This document shows, in pieces, positions 1-5,871 of a stretch of 22,568 nucleotides of DNA. The notes beneath the pieces are model-generated. The model was not told the DNA's origin and did no database searches. It saw only the letters and a list, made by a program, of their open reading frames with translations. The position numbers and the translations under genes are program-made. This DNA is from CAKVLS01 sp045605365 (GTDB taxonomy: Bacteria; Bacillota; Clostridia; Christensenellales; UBA1242): positions 1 through 22,568 of the forward strand of contig JAZUPV010000045.1 in NCBI GenBank assembly GCA_045605365.1, written 5' to 3'. The first letter of the stretch is position 1; each line of letters begins with the position of its first letter.

Positions 1-35
1 ATTGACAAAAATAAATTTTTATTTGACTTAAACTA

Positions 36-64
36 TTGACAATAGTTAAAACCTGCCTTACAAT
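36..64 (+). promoter_or_regulatory. Sigma-A promoter of the trpS leader transcript
   Basis: TTGACA at 36-41, a 17-nt spacer, then TACAAT at 59-64: a perfect -35 and a 5/6 -10. Transcription would start near position 71, giving an untranslated leader of about 220 nt before trpS. It is the only strong promoter seen upstream of the leader peptide. Confidence 0.8.
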
Positions 65-102
65 ATACATATAATAAAACAAAGGAGATATATCGATAAT
101 TT

Positions 103-135
103 ATGTTTAATCTATTTGCATGGTGGCTATGGTAA
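103..135 (+). CDS. Trp-rich leader peptide of trpS (MFNLFAWWLW)
   Basis: A 10-codon reading frame, ATG at 103-105 and TAA at 133-135, encodes MFNLFAWWLW, with Trp codons at 121-123, 124-126 and 130-132. AAAGGAG at 81-87 lies 15 nt upstream, a somewhat long but usable spacing; an in-frame stop at 97-99 excludes an earlier start. Three Trp codons in ten, immediately in front of terminator-like hairpins and of the tryptophanyl-tRNA synthetase gene, match the logic of ribosome-mediated attenuation known from the enterobacterial trp leader. The inferred role is to sense charged tRNA-Trp by ribosome stalling, not to make a functional protein. The peptide sequence is seen directly; the regulatory function is inference. 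Confidence 0.75.
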   Translation: MFNLFAWWLW

Positions 136-140
136 ATTAA

Positions 141-173
141 GCGTTTGCAAGGTATGTTTTGCAAAGGCTTTTT
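141..173 (+). terminator. Leader hairpin T1, candidate attenuator terminator
   Basis: Arms 141-150 and 159-168 pair at 9 of 10 positions (one G-G mismatch) around an 8-nt loop, followed by TTTTT at 169-173. It starts 5 nt after the leader-peptide stop codon. A ribosome at the last Trp or stop codon would reach its 5' arm. It competes with the pairing 154-163 with 184-193. Confidence 0.6.
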
Positions 174-249
174 ATCGACGTCATGCAAAACATATTAGAT
201 AGGCATAAAGAAAAATATATTATCTATCTTTACCCGTTGGTATGTTTTG
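151..249 (+). repeat. Duplicated 11-nt switch element with an antisense copy between
   Basis: GGTATGTTTTG occurs at 151-161 and again at 239-249. Between them, CAAAACATA at 186-194 is complementary to both: 154-163 pairs perfectly with 184-193 (10 bp), and 241-249 pairs perfectly with 186-194 (9 bp). The middle strand can therefore pair with only one copy at a time. The upstream copy overlaps hairpin T1 and the downstream copy lies inside T2. This looks like an RNA switch; which state turns the gene on is not determined. Confidence 0.6.
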
Positions 250-281
250 AGTATAAAACTATCAACGGGTATTTTTATTTT
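231..281 (+). terminator. Leader terminator T2 immediately before trpS
   Basis: Arms 231-239 and 263-271 form 9 perfect base pairs. The stem extends inward through 240-242/260-262 and 244-248/255-259 with one bulge, giving about 17 bp in all. A T-rich run follows at 271-281. The trpS ribosome site (AGGAG, 282-286) starts right after it, so readthrough past T2 is needed for trpS expression from the leader promoter. Confidence 0.75.
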
Positions 282-293
282 AGGAGAAAAATT

Positions 294-1283
294 ATGAAAA
301 AAGTTATGTTAACAGGTGTTAGACCAAGTGGCAATCTAACCTTAGGCAATTATTTAGGGGCAATAAAAAACTTTGTCGATAGACAAGATCTTTATACTAG
401 CTATATCTTTATAGCTGATTTACACGCTATCACTAGCCCCAAAGACCCACAATTTTTAAAACAATCTGTTTATGATTGTGTAGCTATGTATCTAGCATGT
501 GGTGTTGACCCTACAAAAACTATAGTGTTTAAACAAAGTGATGTCTTAGAGCACGGCACTTTAGGTTTTATTATGACGTTTCAAACAAAAATGGGCGAGT
601 TAAACCGTATGACCCAGTACAAACTAAAATCTCAACAATCAGGCAAAGAAGGTGTAGACACGGGACTATTTGTATATCCTACACTTATGGTAGCAGATAT
701 ATTGTTATATAATACCGCTATCGTACCCGTAGGCAAAGACCAACAACAACACGTAGAATTGACAAGAGACTTGGCAGAGAGATTTAACAAAAGATACGGC
801 GAAGTGTTTAGTATGCCAGATGTGTATGTAGCACCTGTCGGCAACAAAATACTTAACTTGCAAAACCCTCTAGAAAAAATGAACAAATCTGACAACGGCG
901 ACAACAAAGGCACAATATTTTTGATGGACGATATAGCTAAAGCAAAAAAGAAAATTATGTCTGCCAAAACCGATAGCCTAAACCAAGTACACTTTGACGA
1001 AGAAAACCAGCCAGGCATATCTAACCTTATGAGCATCTTGTCAAAAATCACCGGCGAAACTTTTGATAGTATCGAAAATAGATACCAAGGCAAAGGTTAT
1101 GGTGAGTTTAAAAAAGAAGTCGCCGAAGTCGTTGCGCAACTATTGCAACAAATACAAACAAACTATCACAAATATAACAATCAACAATACCTTGATACTT
1201 TGCTAAAAGACGGGGCAGATAGAGCACGTCCTACAGCTAGTCAAACTTTACAACGCACAACAAAAGTTTTGGGTCTTAACTAA
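294..1283 (+). CDS. trpS: Tryptophanyl-tRNA synthetase
   Basis: Class I aminoacyl-tRNA synthetase of 329 aa, the usual size for bacterial TrpRS; it charges tRNA-Trp with tryptophan in the cytosol. The N-terminus shows GVRPSGNLTLGNYLGA, the family version of the HIGH signature (TLGN). KMNKSD stands where KMSKS is usual, with Asn for the first Ser. The conserved core with MGELNRMTQYK and VGKDQQQHVELTRDLAERFN is typical. The ATG at 294 was chosen because AGGAG (282-286) precedes it at 7 nt; the same frame is open back to 159, but that part lies in the structured leader and lacks family similarity. Regulation is probably by the Trp-codon leader and hairpins upstream; no T-box consensus was found. 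Confidence 0.97.
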   Translation: MKKVMLTGVRPSGNLTLGNYLGAIKNFVDRQDLYTSYIFIADLHAITSPKDPQFLKQSVYDCVAMYLACGVDPTKTIVFKQSDVLEHGTLGFIMTFQTKMGELNRMTQYKLKSQQSGKEGVDTGLFVYPTLMVADILLYNTAIVPVGKDQQQHVELTRDLAERFNKRYGEVFSMPDVYVAPVGNKILNLQNPLEKMNKSDNGDNKGTIFLMDDIAKAKKKIMSAKTDSLNQVHFDEENQPGISNLMSILSKITGETFDSIENRYQGKGYGEFKKEVAEVVAQLLQQIQTNYHKYNNQQYLDTLLKDGADRARPTASQTLQRTTKVLGLN

Positions 1284-1321
1284 AAATCATATTTAATTTC
1301 TATCCAAATGCCATACATTTG

Positions 1322-1330
1322 TGTTACAAT
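1322..1330 (+). promoter_or_regulatory. Extended -10 promoter of the HIT gene
   Basis: TGTTACAAT, an extended -10 (TGn plus TACAAT), ends 27 nt before the HIT start codon. No good -35 is visible 17 nt upstream, as is common for extended -10 promoters. No clear trpS terminator lies in the gap from 1284. Confidence 0.5.
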
Positions 1331-1357
1331 AAAGGTATAAAAAGGGGATATATAATT

Positions 1358-1858
1358 ATGAGTATTATAGATAGTGTTGTAGATTTGACAGGAAACTCAC
1401 AACCGCTTAATGGTTGTCTTGGGTGTGAGATAATATCTGGCAACATAAAACCTTTTGGCGGGATATTATACAAAAGCAAAAACTTTTGTGTGACACAAGA
1501 TTTAGAACTGCCAATAGAAGGTTTTATTATAATAAGTTCTATTAGACACGTAGAAAAGCTAAATCAACTAAACGATGAAGAAAGAACAGAACTAATTTCT
1601 CTAGCCATCAAAATAACTGATATCTTAACAGATAATGATATTTGCAACGATTTTAACCTTATATTAGAAGAAAAACCTAACGTGCACTTTCATATGTGGG
1701 TTATGCCAAGACACCAATGGATGCAAGAACAGTTTGGCAAAGTTCTAAAAAATATCAAACCAATCCAAGATTATGCTATTAACAATATGCGTACCCCAGA
1801 AAACTTCGCAAAAATCCAATCAACTTGCAACCTGTTAAAAACAGAATTAAACAAATAA
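1358..1858 (+). CDS. HIT-family (histidine triad) hydrolase
   Basis: A 166-aa protein, probably a cytosolic nucleotide phosphohydrolase or nucleotidyl transferase of the histidine-triad superfamily. The signature near residues 108-118 reads NVHFHMWVMPR: the second and third His (H110, H112) are present, but the first triad position is Asn108. A CxxC pair (Cys20, Cys23) near the N-terminus resembles the zinc-binding half-site of some HIT proteins, and an HxxW follows the PR. The start at 1358 is chosen for GGGGA (1344-1348) upstream; an in-frame ATG at 1319 lies inside the promoter. Family call is good; substrate is unknown. It lies downstream of trpS but appears to have its own promoter. Confidence 0.8.
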   Translation: MSIIDSVVDLTGNSQPLNGCLGCEIISGNIKPFGGILYKSKNFCVTQDLELPIEGFIIISSIRHVEKLNQLNDEERTELISLAIKITDILTDNDICNDFNLILEEKPNVHFHMWVMPRHQWMQEQFGKVLKNIKPIQDYAINNMRTPENFAKIQSTCNLLKTELNK

Positions 1859-1885
1859 AGAAATTTATATTAATATGTTGTAAGA

Positions 1886-1914
1886 TTGGTATAAAATTTT
1901 AAATATGTTATAAT
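1886..1914 (+). promoter_or_regulatory. Promoter of the 202-aa membrane protein gene
   Basis: TTGGTA at 1886-1891, a 17-nt spacer, then TATAAT at 1909-1914 with TG at 1906-1907 (extended -10). The start codon is at 1944. Confidence 0.65.
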
Positions 1915-1943
1915 TAATCATTATAAATTATCAGGAGCATAAT

Positions 1944-2552
1944 ATGAAAAGAAGTAAAGTTATAACTTATGTGGCATTTAGTTTGATAGTAATAGCCTTT
2001 GCATCTACATTGTTTTTAAACGAAGGTGTCGGCGGTCGTATTGCAGAAGTTGCCACTCTATGCACAGCCGTTATAGGTGCTATTGCATTGTTTTTGCAAT
2101 TCAAACGCGATAAAGAAATCAACGAAGCAACTTTTACTATGGAGTTGTGGAAGACCTTTTCAGACAATGCAACTTTTCAAAAAATAATGCTAAAGTGTGA
2201 CGACAATATACAATGTACCGAAAAGTATAACTTTGAAGAAGATGACTATGAGGGTATCGTTAGCTACGCCCAATGGATAGAAGCCTTGTCTAGTATGATC
2301 AATCGTGAAGTGTTGACCTTTGATATTATTGACGATATGTACAACTATATGTTCTTTATCTTTGTCAATAACAAATACGTACAACAAACAGAACTTGTCC
2401 CAAACAAGCAATACTATCAAGGCACCCTAAAAGCATACAATGCTTGGGTAAACTATCTAAAAAAGCATAACAAACCTATTTTGTTAGAAGAAAATTCTCT
2501 AGCACGTGCCTTCGAGCAAGAACCAGTAGACAACAAAAAAAGAGCCAAATAA
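1944..2552 (+). CDS. Unknown two-helix membrane protein with cytosolic domain
   Basis: 202 aa. I do not recognise the family with certainty. Two hydrophobic segments at about residues 7-26 and 33-52 form an N-terminal hairpin; the FKRDKEIN that follows suggests that the remaining 150 residues face the cytoplasm. That part is rich in aromatic and acidic residues and predicted helical, ending in a charged KKRAK tail. Membrane hairpins followed by a helical soluble domain occur in several poorly characterised bacterial families (DUF4760-like proteins among them), but no diagnostic motif is visible. It is preceded by AGGAG (1933-1937) and its own promoter, and its stop codon lies in the loop of the terminator that follows, so it is probably a single-gene transcript. 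Confidence 0.75.
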   Translation: MKRSKVITYVAFSLIVIAFASTLFLNEGVGGRIAEVATLCTAVIGAIALFLQFKRDKEINEATFTMELWKTFSDNATFQKIMLKCDDNIQCTEKYNFEEDDYEGIVSYAQWIEALSSMINREVLTFDIIDDMYNYMFFIFVNNKYVQQTELVPNKQYYQGTLKAYNAWVNYLKKHNKPILLEENSLARAFEQEPVDNKKRAK

Positions 2553-2568
2553 ATGGCTCTTTTATTTT
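2541..2568 (+). terminator. Bidirectional terminator with the stop codon in its loop
   Basis: AGAGCCA (2541-2547) pairs with TGGCTCT (2554-2560) around a 6-nt loop that contains the upstream TAA stop at 2550-2552. T-runs follow on both strands, so it can also end the convergent minus-strand gene that stops at 2589. Confidence 0.8.
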
Positions 2569-2588
2569 TGAGTAATTAATAGTGATAG

Positions 2589-3410
2589 TTATTCTACAAT
2601 GACCTTGCCATCTAGATTGCAAATGTAACAATCAGGCAAAAGAGTTTTTATTCGACTAAGAATTCTTTTGTTATGTTCGTATTTGCGACCAATAAGCACC
2701 CCTTCAAACATACATCTAGGTATACCAAACATTACATAACCGATTCGTTTGTCGTCATAGTTTTGGCGGTTTTGTTTAAACATTTCTGCGTGGTCAGGGT
2801 TTTTTAAATGCATAAAGTTTAGAACTATATCAAGGTCGACTTTGTCATTTAACAGATCGTGATACATAATATCTTTACATTGTTTGTCATAGCCGTTGAT
2901 GATAAAGGCAAGTTGCAATCTGTTGCTATCTTTAGCCAAACTTGGCATAAAGCGAGTCTCCATAGTGCTTTCTACCCGTAGAGACCAGTATTGGTGTTTG
3001 CGTATCTTTTCGATATATTGGTCAAATTGTTTGTAAGGTACTATATCATATTTATCATCATAGCTAACAGTCATACCGCTGTAGTTGACTATATAATCTT
3101 TTAGCAAAATTGGTTTTTTGATATGCCACAAAGACACACAGTGTGTTATTTTGCGAGTGCCAGCGCCTTGTTCAAAGTCTTTGTTAATCAAGCCAAACTT
3201 AGAAAATATCTCTAATAGTTTTAAGTCATTGCCGAAGCCATGCATATAAGTATCTTTTTTTAACTTTACATAATCACCAACTTTATATACAGGCATCTTA
3301 AGTTTTGCCCCATCAAGTGCATAAAAATTGTCAATTTGTTTTAACATAACTTGTCTTGCTTGTGGTGTAAATAATGTGTTAGTGATATTGATATAATCTT
3401 GCTTATCCAT
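2589..3410 (-). CDS. Hypothetical 273-aa protein
   Basis: Family not recognised. No signal peptide or membrane segment; a soluble, mixed alpha/beta, basic protein. Residues about 40-55 (VYKVGDYVKLKKDTYMHGFG) look like a small beta-barrel entry (VGDxVxLKKxT), a pattern seen in proteins that bind nucleic acids or partners, but this is only a resemblance. The start at 3410 has AGGAG at proper spacing (3416-3420 on this strand). A TGn-TAAACT extended -10 lies upstream (TAAACT at 3429-3434). The gene ends against the bidirectional terminator at 2541-2568 and is a single-gene unit. The neighbouring DUF1653 gene upstream is separated from it by a terminator. Confidence 0.75.
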   Translation of the reverse strand: MDKQDYINITNTLFTPQARQVMLKQIDNFYALDGAKLKMPVYKVGDYVKLKKDTYMHGFGNDLKLLEIFSKFGLINKDFEQGAGTRKITHCVSLWHIKKPILLKDYIVNYSGMTVSYDDKYDIVPYKQFDQYIEKIRKHQYWSLRVESTMETRFMPSLAKDSNRLQLAFIINGYDKQCKDIMYHDLLNDKVDLDIVLNFMHLKNPDHAEMFKQNRQNYDDKRIGYVMFGIPRCMFEGVLIGRKYEHNKRILSRIKTLLPDCYICNLDGKVIVE

Positions 3411-3470
3411 ATTATCTCCTACGGTAGTAGTTTAACATATTTTTTTATAAACAAAAAATTATTCAACAAA

Positions 3471-3498
3471 AAAACTATCTTATTCTTAAGATAGTTTT
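3471..3498 (-). terminator. Terminator after the DUF1653 gene
   Basis: 12-bp perfect stem, 3471-3482 with 3487-3498, 4-nt loop. On the minus strand it is followed by a T-run (3465-3474), just 8 nt after the DUF1653 stop. Confidence 0.8.
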
Positions 3499-3506
3499 TT
3501 AATATT

Positions 3507-3764
3507 CTATTTTTTGAAACTACCCGCAACGCTATCTATGTGTTGTAGTTCAAAGCGATATTTTTGTTGTACATTAGGATATTTGTCGTGGTCAACTTCG
3601 CTTGCGAACATATCGTATGGTCTAATATAACTTTTCATATCGCCATATAGAGCACGATACAAAACATACTTCTCTTTGCTTTCAGAGTGAATAACAATAT
3701 CTTGTACTAAATAATAATCACCCTTAAAATGTCTATAAATATTGTTTGGTATTATTTCTTGCAT
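3507..3764 (-). CDS. DUF1653 family protein
   Basis: An 85-aa cytosolic protein of DUF1653, a small widespread family without a settled function. Diagnostic stretches are IYRHFKGDYYLVQDIVIHSES near the N-terminus, then VLYRALYGDMKSYIRPYDMF, matching the family pattern of YRHFKG, an HSE turn, VYxALYGD and RPxxMF. The length is slightly above the core domain because of a short C-terminal extension (IDSVAGSFKK). The start at 3764 is supported by AAGGAG (3772-3777) 7 nt upstream. It lies 72 nt downstream of the SDR gene on the same strand, with no strong promoter or terminator recognised between, so readthrough from the tRNA-Val/SDR unit is possible. Confidence 0.88.
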   Translation of the reverse strand: MQEIIPNNIYRHFKGDYYLVQDIVIHSESKEKYVLYRALYGDMKSYIRPYDMFASEVDHDKYPNVQQKYRFELQHIDSVAGSFKK

Positions 3765-3836
3765 AGTTTTTCTCCTTATATAAATGCAGGTAAATATTTT
3801 TAATTTGAAACTTTATTGTTCAGTGAGTATAAAAGG

Positions 3837-4514
3837 TTATTTTTTTCTTTTTCTATTTACTACAATATCACTTATTTCAATGTTTTTTGGAACTTGTAGC
3901 GTCATCATTAGAACTTTAGCCATATCATTTGGGTCTATCCAATCTTTTGGGTCTGCATCAGATATTTTTTGCCCGTTATACTTTTCTATAAATCTTGTGT
4001 ACATACCACCAGCATTAAATTGAATAACTCTACAAGGTGTCTTTTTTAGTTCTGCTCCTATATTTTCACTTGTGCCACGAAGGGCCCACTTAGATGTTGT
4101 GTATCCCATTTGATTCAAAGGACCAGCTTTTAGCCCTACAGTTGAACCAATATTTACAATATCAGCTTCATTTTGTTTGATTAAATCAAAAAGTTGACTA
4201 ATTAAAAACATTGGGGCAATTGTGTTGACTTTGATAACATTTTCTAATTTATCGTAAGGGGTATTGTTTGTTGGCTCTATACATTGGGTACCTGCACAAT
4301 TGATAAGTGCATCAAATTGAGAATATTTTGTTTTGATAGTTTCACAGGCTTTTATCATTGATTTTTCACTTGATAAATCACATTTGATAAAGTGACAATT
4401 ATAGTCGGGCTTTGTTCTGCACAGTGCAACAATTTCTCCTCCCATTGAAATAAATAATTTACCAAAAGCTTTTCCTAGTCCGTCACTAGCACCTGTTAAA
4501 ACAATTCTTTTCAT
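3837..4514 (-). CDS. Short-chain dehydrogenase/reductase (SDR)
   Basis: A 225-aa classical-SDR-type NAD(P)-dependent oxidoreductase. Visible motifs: cofactor-binding TGASDGLG (residues 7-14), CDLSS after the third beta strand, NCAG (72-75), VNTIAP, the catalytic Ser in NIGST (Ser124), and YTTSK giving Tyr138 and Lys142. An NAGG segment follows, as in the family. Substrate cannot be told. The ATG at 4514 was chosen because GGAGA lies 6-10 nt upstream; the in-frame extension to 4595 is a translation of the tRNA-Val gene and is spurious. The start codon lies 32 nt after the tRNA 3' end with no terminator hairpin between, so the gene is probably transcribed together with tRNA-Val from the promoter at 4638-4666. 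Confidence 0.93.
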   Translation of the reverse strand: MKRIVLTGASDGLGKAFGKLFISMGGEIVALCRTKPDYNCHFIKCDLSSEKSMIKACETIKTKYSQFDALINCAGTQCIEPTNNTPYDKLENVIKVNTIAPMFLISQLFDLIKQNEADIVNIGSTVGLKAGPLNQMGYTTSKWALRGTSENIGAELKKTPCRVIQFNAGGMYTRFIEKYNGQKISDADPKDWIDPNDMAKVLMMTLQVPKNIEISDIVVNRKRKK

Positions 4515-4546
4515 ATGTGTCTCCAAAAAAATATTTATAATTAATA

Positions 4547-4623
4547 TGGTGGAAATGACAGGACTTGAACCTGTGACCCCTTGCATGTCAAGCAAGTACT
4601 CTGACCAGCTGAGCTACACTTCC
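4547..4623 (-). tRNA. tRNA-Val (GAC)
   Basis: 77 nt including an encoded CCA. The acceptor stem GGAAGTG pairs with CATTTCC, the anticodon stem CTTGC/GCAAG encloses loop TTGACAT, giving anticodon GAC, which reads the Val codons GUC and GUU. The T-loop GGTTCAAGTCC and D-loop AGCTCAGCTGG are canonical. Confidence 0.96.
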
Positions 4624-4637
4624 ATATTGATACAAGT

Positions 4638-4666
4638 ATTATAGCATATTTGTATATAGTTGAAAA
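4638..4666 (-). promoter_or_regulatory. Promoter of tRNA-Val (and probably the SDR gene)
   Basis: On the minus strand: TTTTCA (4661-4666), a 17-nt spacer, TATAAT (4638-4643) with TG at the extended position. The -10 lies 14 nt before the tRNA 5' end. Confidence 0.7.
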
Positions 4667-4670
4667 ATAA

Positions 4671-4696
4671 AAAAGTGGCAATATTTTGCCACTTTT
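4671..4696 (-). terminator. Terminator after the 160-aa gene
   Basis: An 11-bp perfect stem, 4671-4681 with 4686-4696, 4-nt loop. On the minus strand a T-run follows the hairpin. It insulates the tRNA-Val promoter from upstream transcription. Confidence 0.85.
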
Positions 4697-4731
4697 ATTG
4701 TTTTGTTTGTGATAAGTACAATAGATAGTGA

Positions 4732-5214
4732 TTAATCGTTGTTTGGGGTGATAATGTTTAAGATAACGTCATACAACTGTTGCATAGTTTGATTGTCGCT
4801 AAGGTTGTAATAAAAACATCTACCTTGATATGTGCCGTCTGTCTTGCGTATAAGGTTAAAGCCTTGAGACTCAGGCTCAATTTGTACTAGCAAACTTTCA
4901 AAAGGCATATTGTCATATACTTGTACACCACTAAAAACAAACTCTACAAACATACCTTGTTGTTTTTGACTAACTGTTTCGTCGTGCAATGCTACACCTA
5001 GGGCAGGCATCTGGTGACCATCTTGAGACATTTGCATAAATGTATGCAATATATCGTTATACTCTTTACTTTCATAATTGTAGAGAGTGGGCTTGTTATT
5101 ATAAGTTACTTCTATTGCGGTGCAAAAGGGTAAACTATCAATTATACTCATATTTTGAACATATCCTTCTAACATATTAAATAACATAAATATTGCCATA
5201 ACTGTCTGTGCCAT
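4732..5214 (-). CDS. Hypothetical 160-aa protein
   Basis: Family not recognised. The N-terminus (MAQTVMAIFMLFNMLEGYVQN) is moderately hydrophobic but is not a convincing signal peptide. The rest is a soluble alpha/beta pattern with acidic character (a PESQGF turn; FVEFVFSGVQVYDN strand; final NIITPNND). It may start at 5214, where AAGGTGG (5221-5227) gives a good ribosome site. It follows the VanZ-like gene by 39 nt on the same strand with no terminator between, so the two are probably one operon; this is the only hint about function. A terminator follows its stop. Confidence 0.65.
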   Translation of the reverse strand: MAQTVMAIFMLFNMLEGYVQNMSIIDSLPFCTAIEVTYNNKPTLYNYESKEYNDILHTFMQMSQDGHQMPALGVALHDETVSQKQQGMFVEFVFSGVQVYDNMPFESLLVQIEPESQGFNLIRKTDGTYQGRCFYYNLSDNQTMQQLYDVILNIITPNND

Positions 5215-5253
5215 ACTATACCACCTTTTTATGATAGTATGGGTTTGTTTGTA

Positions 5254-5775
5254 TTATTTATGTATCTTTTGTCTAAGTAAATATACCAAATAAAAATATA
5301 TAGCACCAATCAAACCGCTAACGCCATTTAGTATCATATCGCTTAGTTGTACACTGCGGTATACTGGCAAAATATATTGCAAACTCTCTATAACAAAGCC
5401 CGTCACAAGACCCAATATAAAACCAAAAAGTATGCTGAACTTTTTGTTTTTTAGTCTTACTACACTAAAAGCCCCAACAGGTATTAGCATAAATATATTT
5501 AGCAACAAATCTATTTTGTCTACATTAAAGTCCCAGTCAATAGTTTTATCTGCCCAATAGTTGCTAAAATCAAACGATACGCTAACAACATCTTTGCCGA
5601 TATTTATCTTGCCCAAGACCCCACAAGCCAACACTGCAAAAAACAACGATATAGCTATATATGTTATTATTTTTATTTTTTTGTCTGACTTAATAACAAG
5701 TAGCAAAATAGTCGGTATAACAATAACGCATACTGCTGCGATTATTAGTGCGATAGTGGTGGGTATTTTTAACAT
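5254..5775 (-). CDS. VanZ-like integral membrane protein
   Basis: A 173-aa membrane protein with about five hydrophobic segments. Its central part, LLLNIFMLIPVGAF, then GLVTGFVIESLQYILPVYRSVQLSDMILNGVSGLIGA, carries the VanZ-like family signature (N-hydrophobic-P-G; ES-Q; R; DxxxN-xxG). Founding member VanZ confers low-level teicoplanin resistance, but most members have no defined role, so a resistance function is not implied. The ATG at 5775 is chosen over one at 5787 because GGAGAG (5780-5785) sits right before it. Its own promoter lies at 5802-5830. The unknown 160-aa gene follows in the same direction. Confidence 0.85.
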   Translation of the reverse strand: MLKIPTTIALIIAAVCVIVIPTILLLVIKSDKKIKIITYIAISLFFAVLACGVLGKINIGKDVVSVSFDFSNYWADKTIDWDFNVDKIDLLLNIFMLIPVGAFSVVRLKNKKFSILFGFILGLVTGFVIESLQYILPVYRSVQLSDMILNGVSGLIGAIYFYLVYLLRQKIHK

Positions 5776-5801
5776 AAAACTCTCCATAAGTTATATATAA
5801 T

Positions 5802-5830
5802 ATTTTACCTAGATTAGTTTTGTTTGACAA
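5802..5830 (-). promoter_or_regulatory. Promoter of the VanZ-like operon
   Basis: Minus strand: TTGTCA (5825-5830), 17-nt spacer, TAAAAT (5802-5807). It lies just past the terminator of the upstream ABC gene. Confidence 0.65.
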
Positions 5831-5838
5831 TAAAAAAA

Positions 5839-5859
5839 GACACTTTTTTATAAAGTGCC
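5839..5859 (-). terminator. Terminator after the fused ABC transporter gene
   Basis: Arms 5839-5846 and 5852-5859 form 8 bp (one G-T wobble) around a 5-nt loop. On the minus strand a run of seven T follows (5832-5838). Confidence 0.8.
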
Positions 5860-5871
5860 TTTTTTGATTTA

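Noticed and set aside
159..293. N-terminal extension of trpS
   Set aside because: The frame is open back to 159, but this stretch forms hairpins T1 and T2, lacks a ribosome site and adds residues not found in TrpRS. The ATG at 294 has AGGAG.
71..293. T-box riboswitch upstream of trpS
   Set aside because: No antiterminator-type AGGGTGGNACCGCG and no specifier-loop architecture; the Trp-rich leader peptide explains the region better.
632..1093. 153-aa minus-strand frame inside trpS
   Set aside because: Shadow of a highly conserved gene; no ribosome site or family similarity.
4515..4595. N-terminal extension of the SDR protein
   Set aside because: It translates the end of tRNA-Val (the known spurious GVTGSSPV-type peptide); the real start with ribosome site and TGxxxGxG motif is at 4514.
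5254..5775. Glycopeptide resistance determinant
   Set aside because: Only the VanZ-like fold is seen; no vanHAX or other resistance genes are present, and the family is mostly of unknown function.
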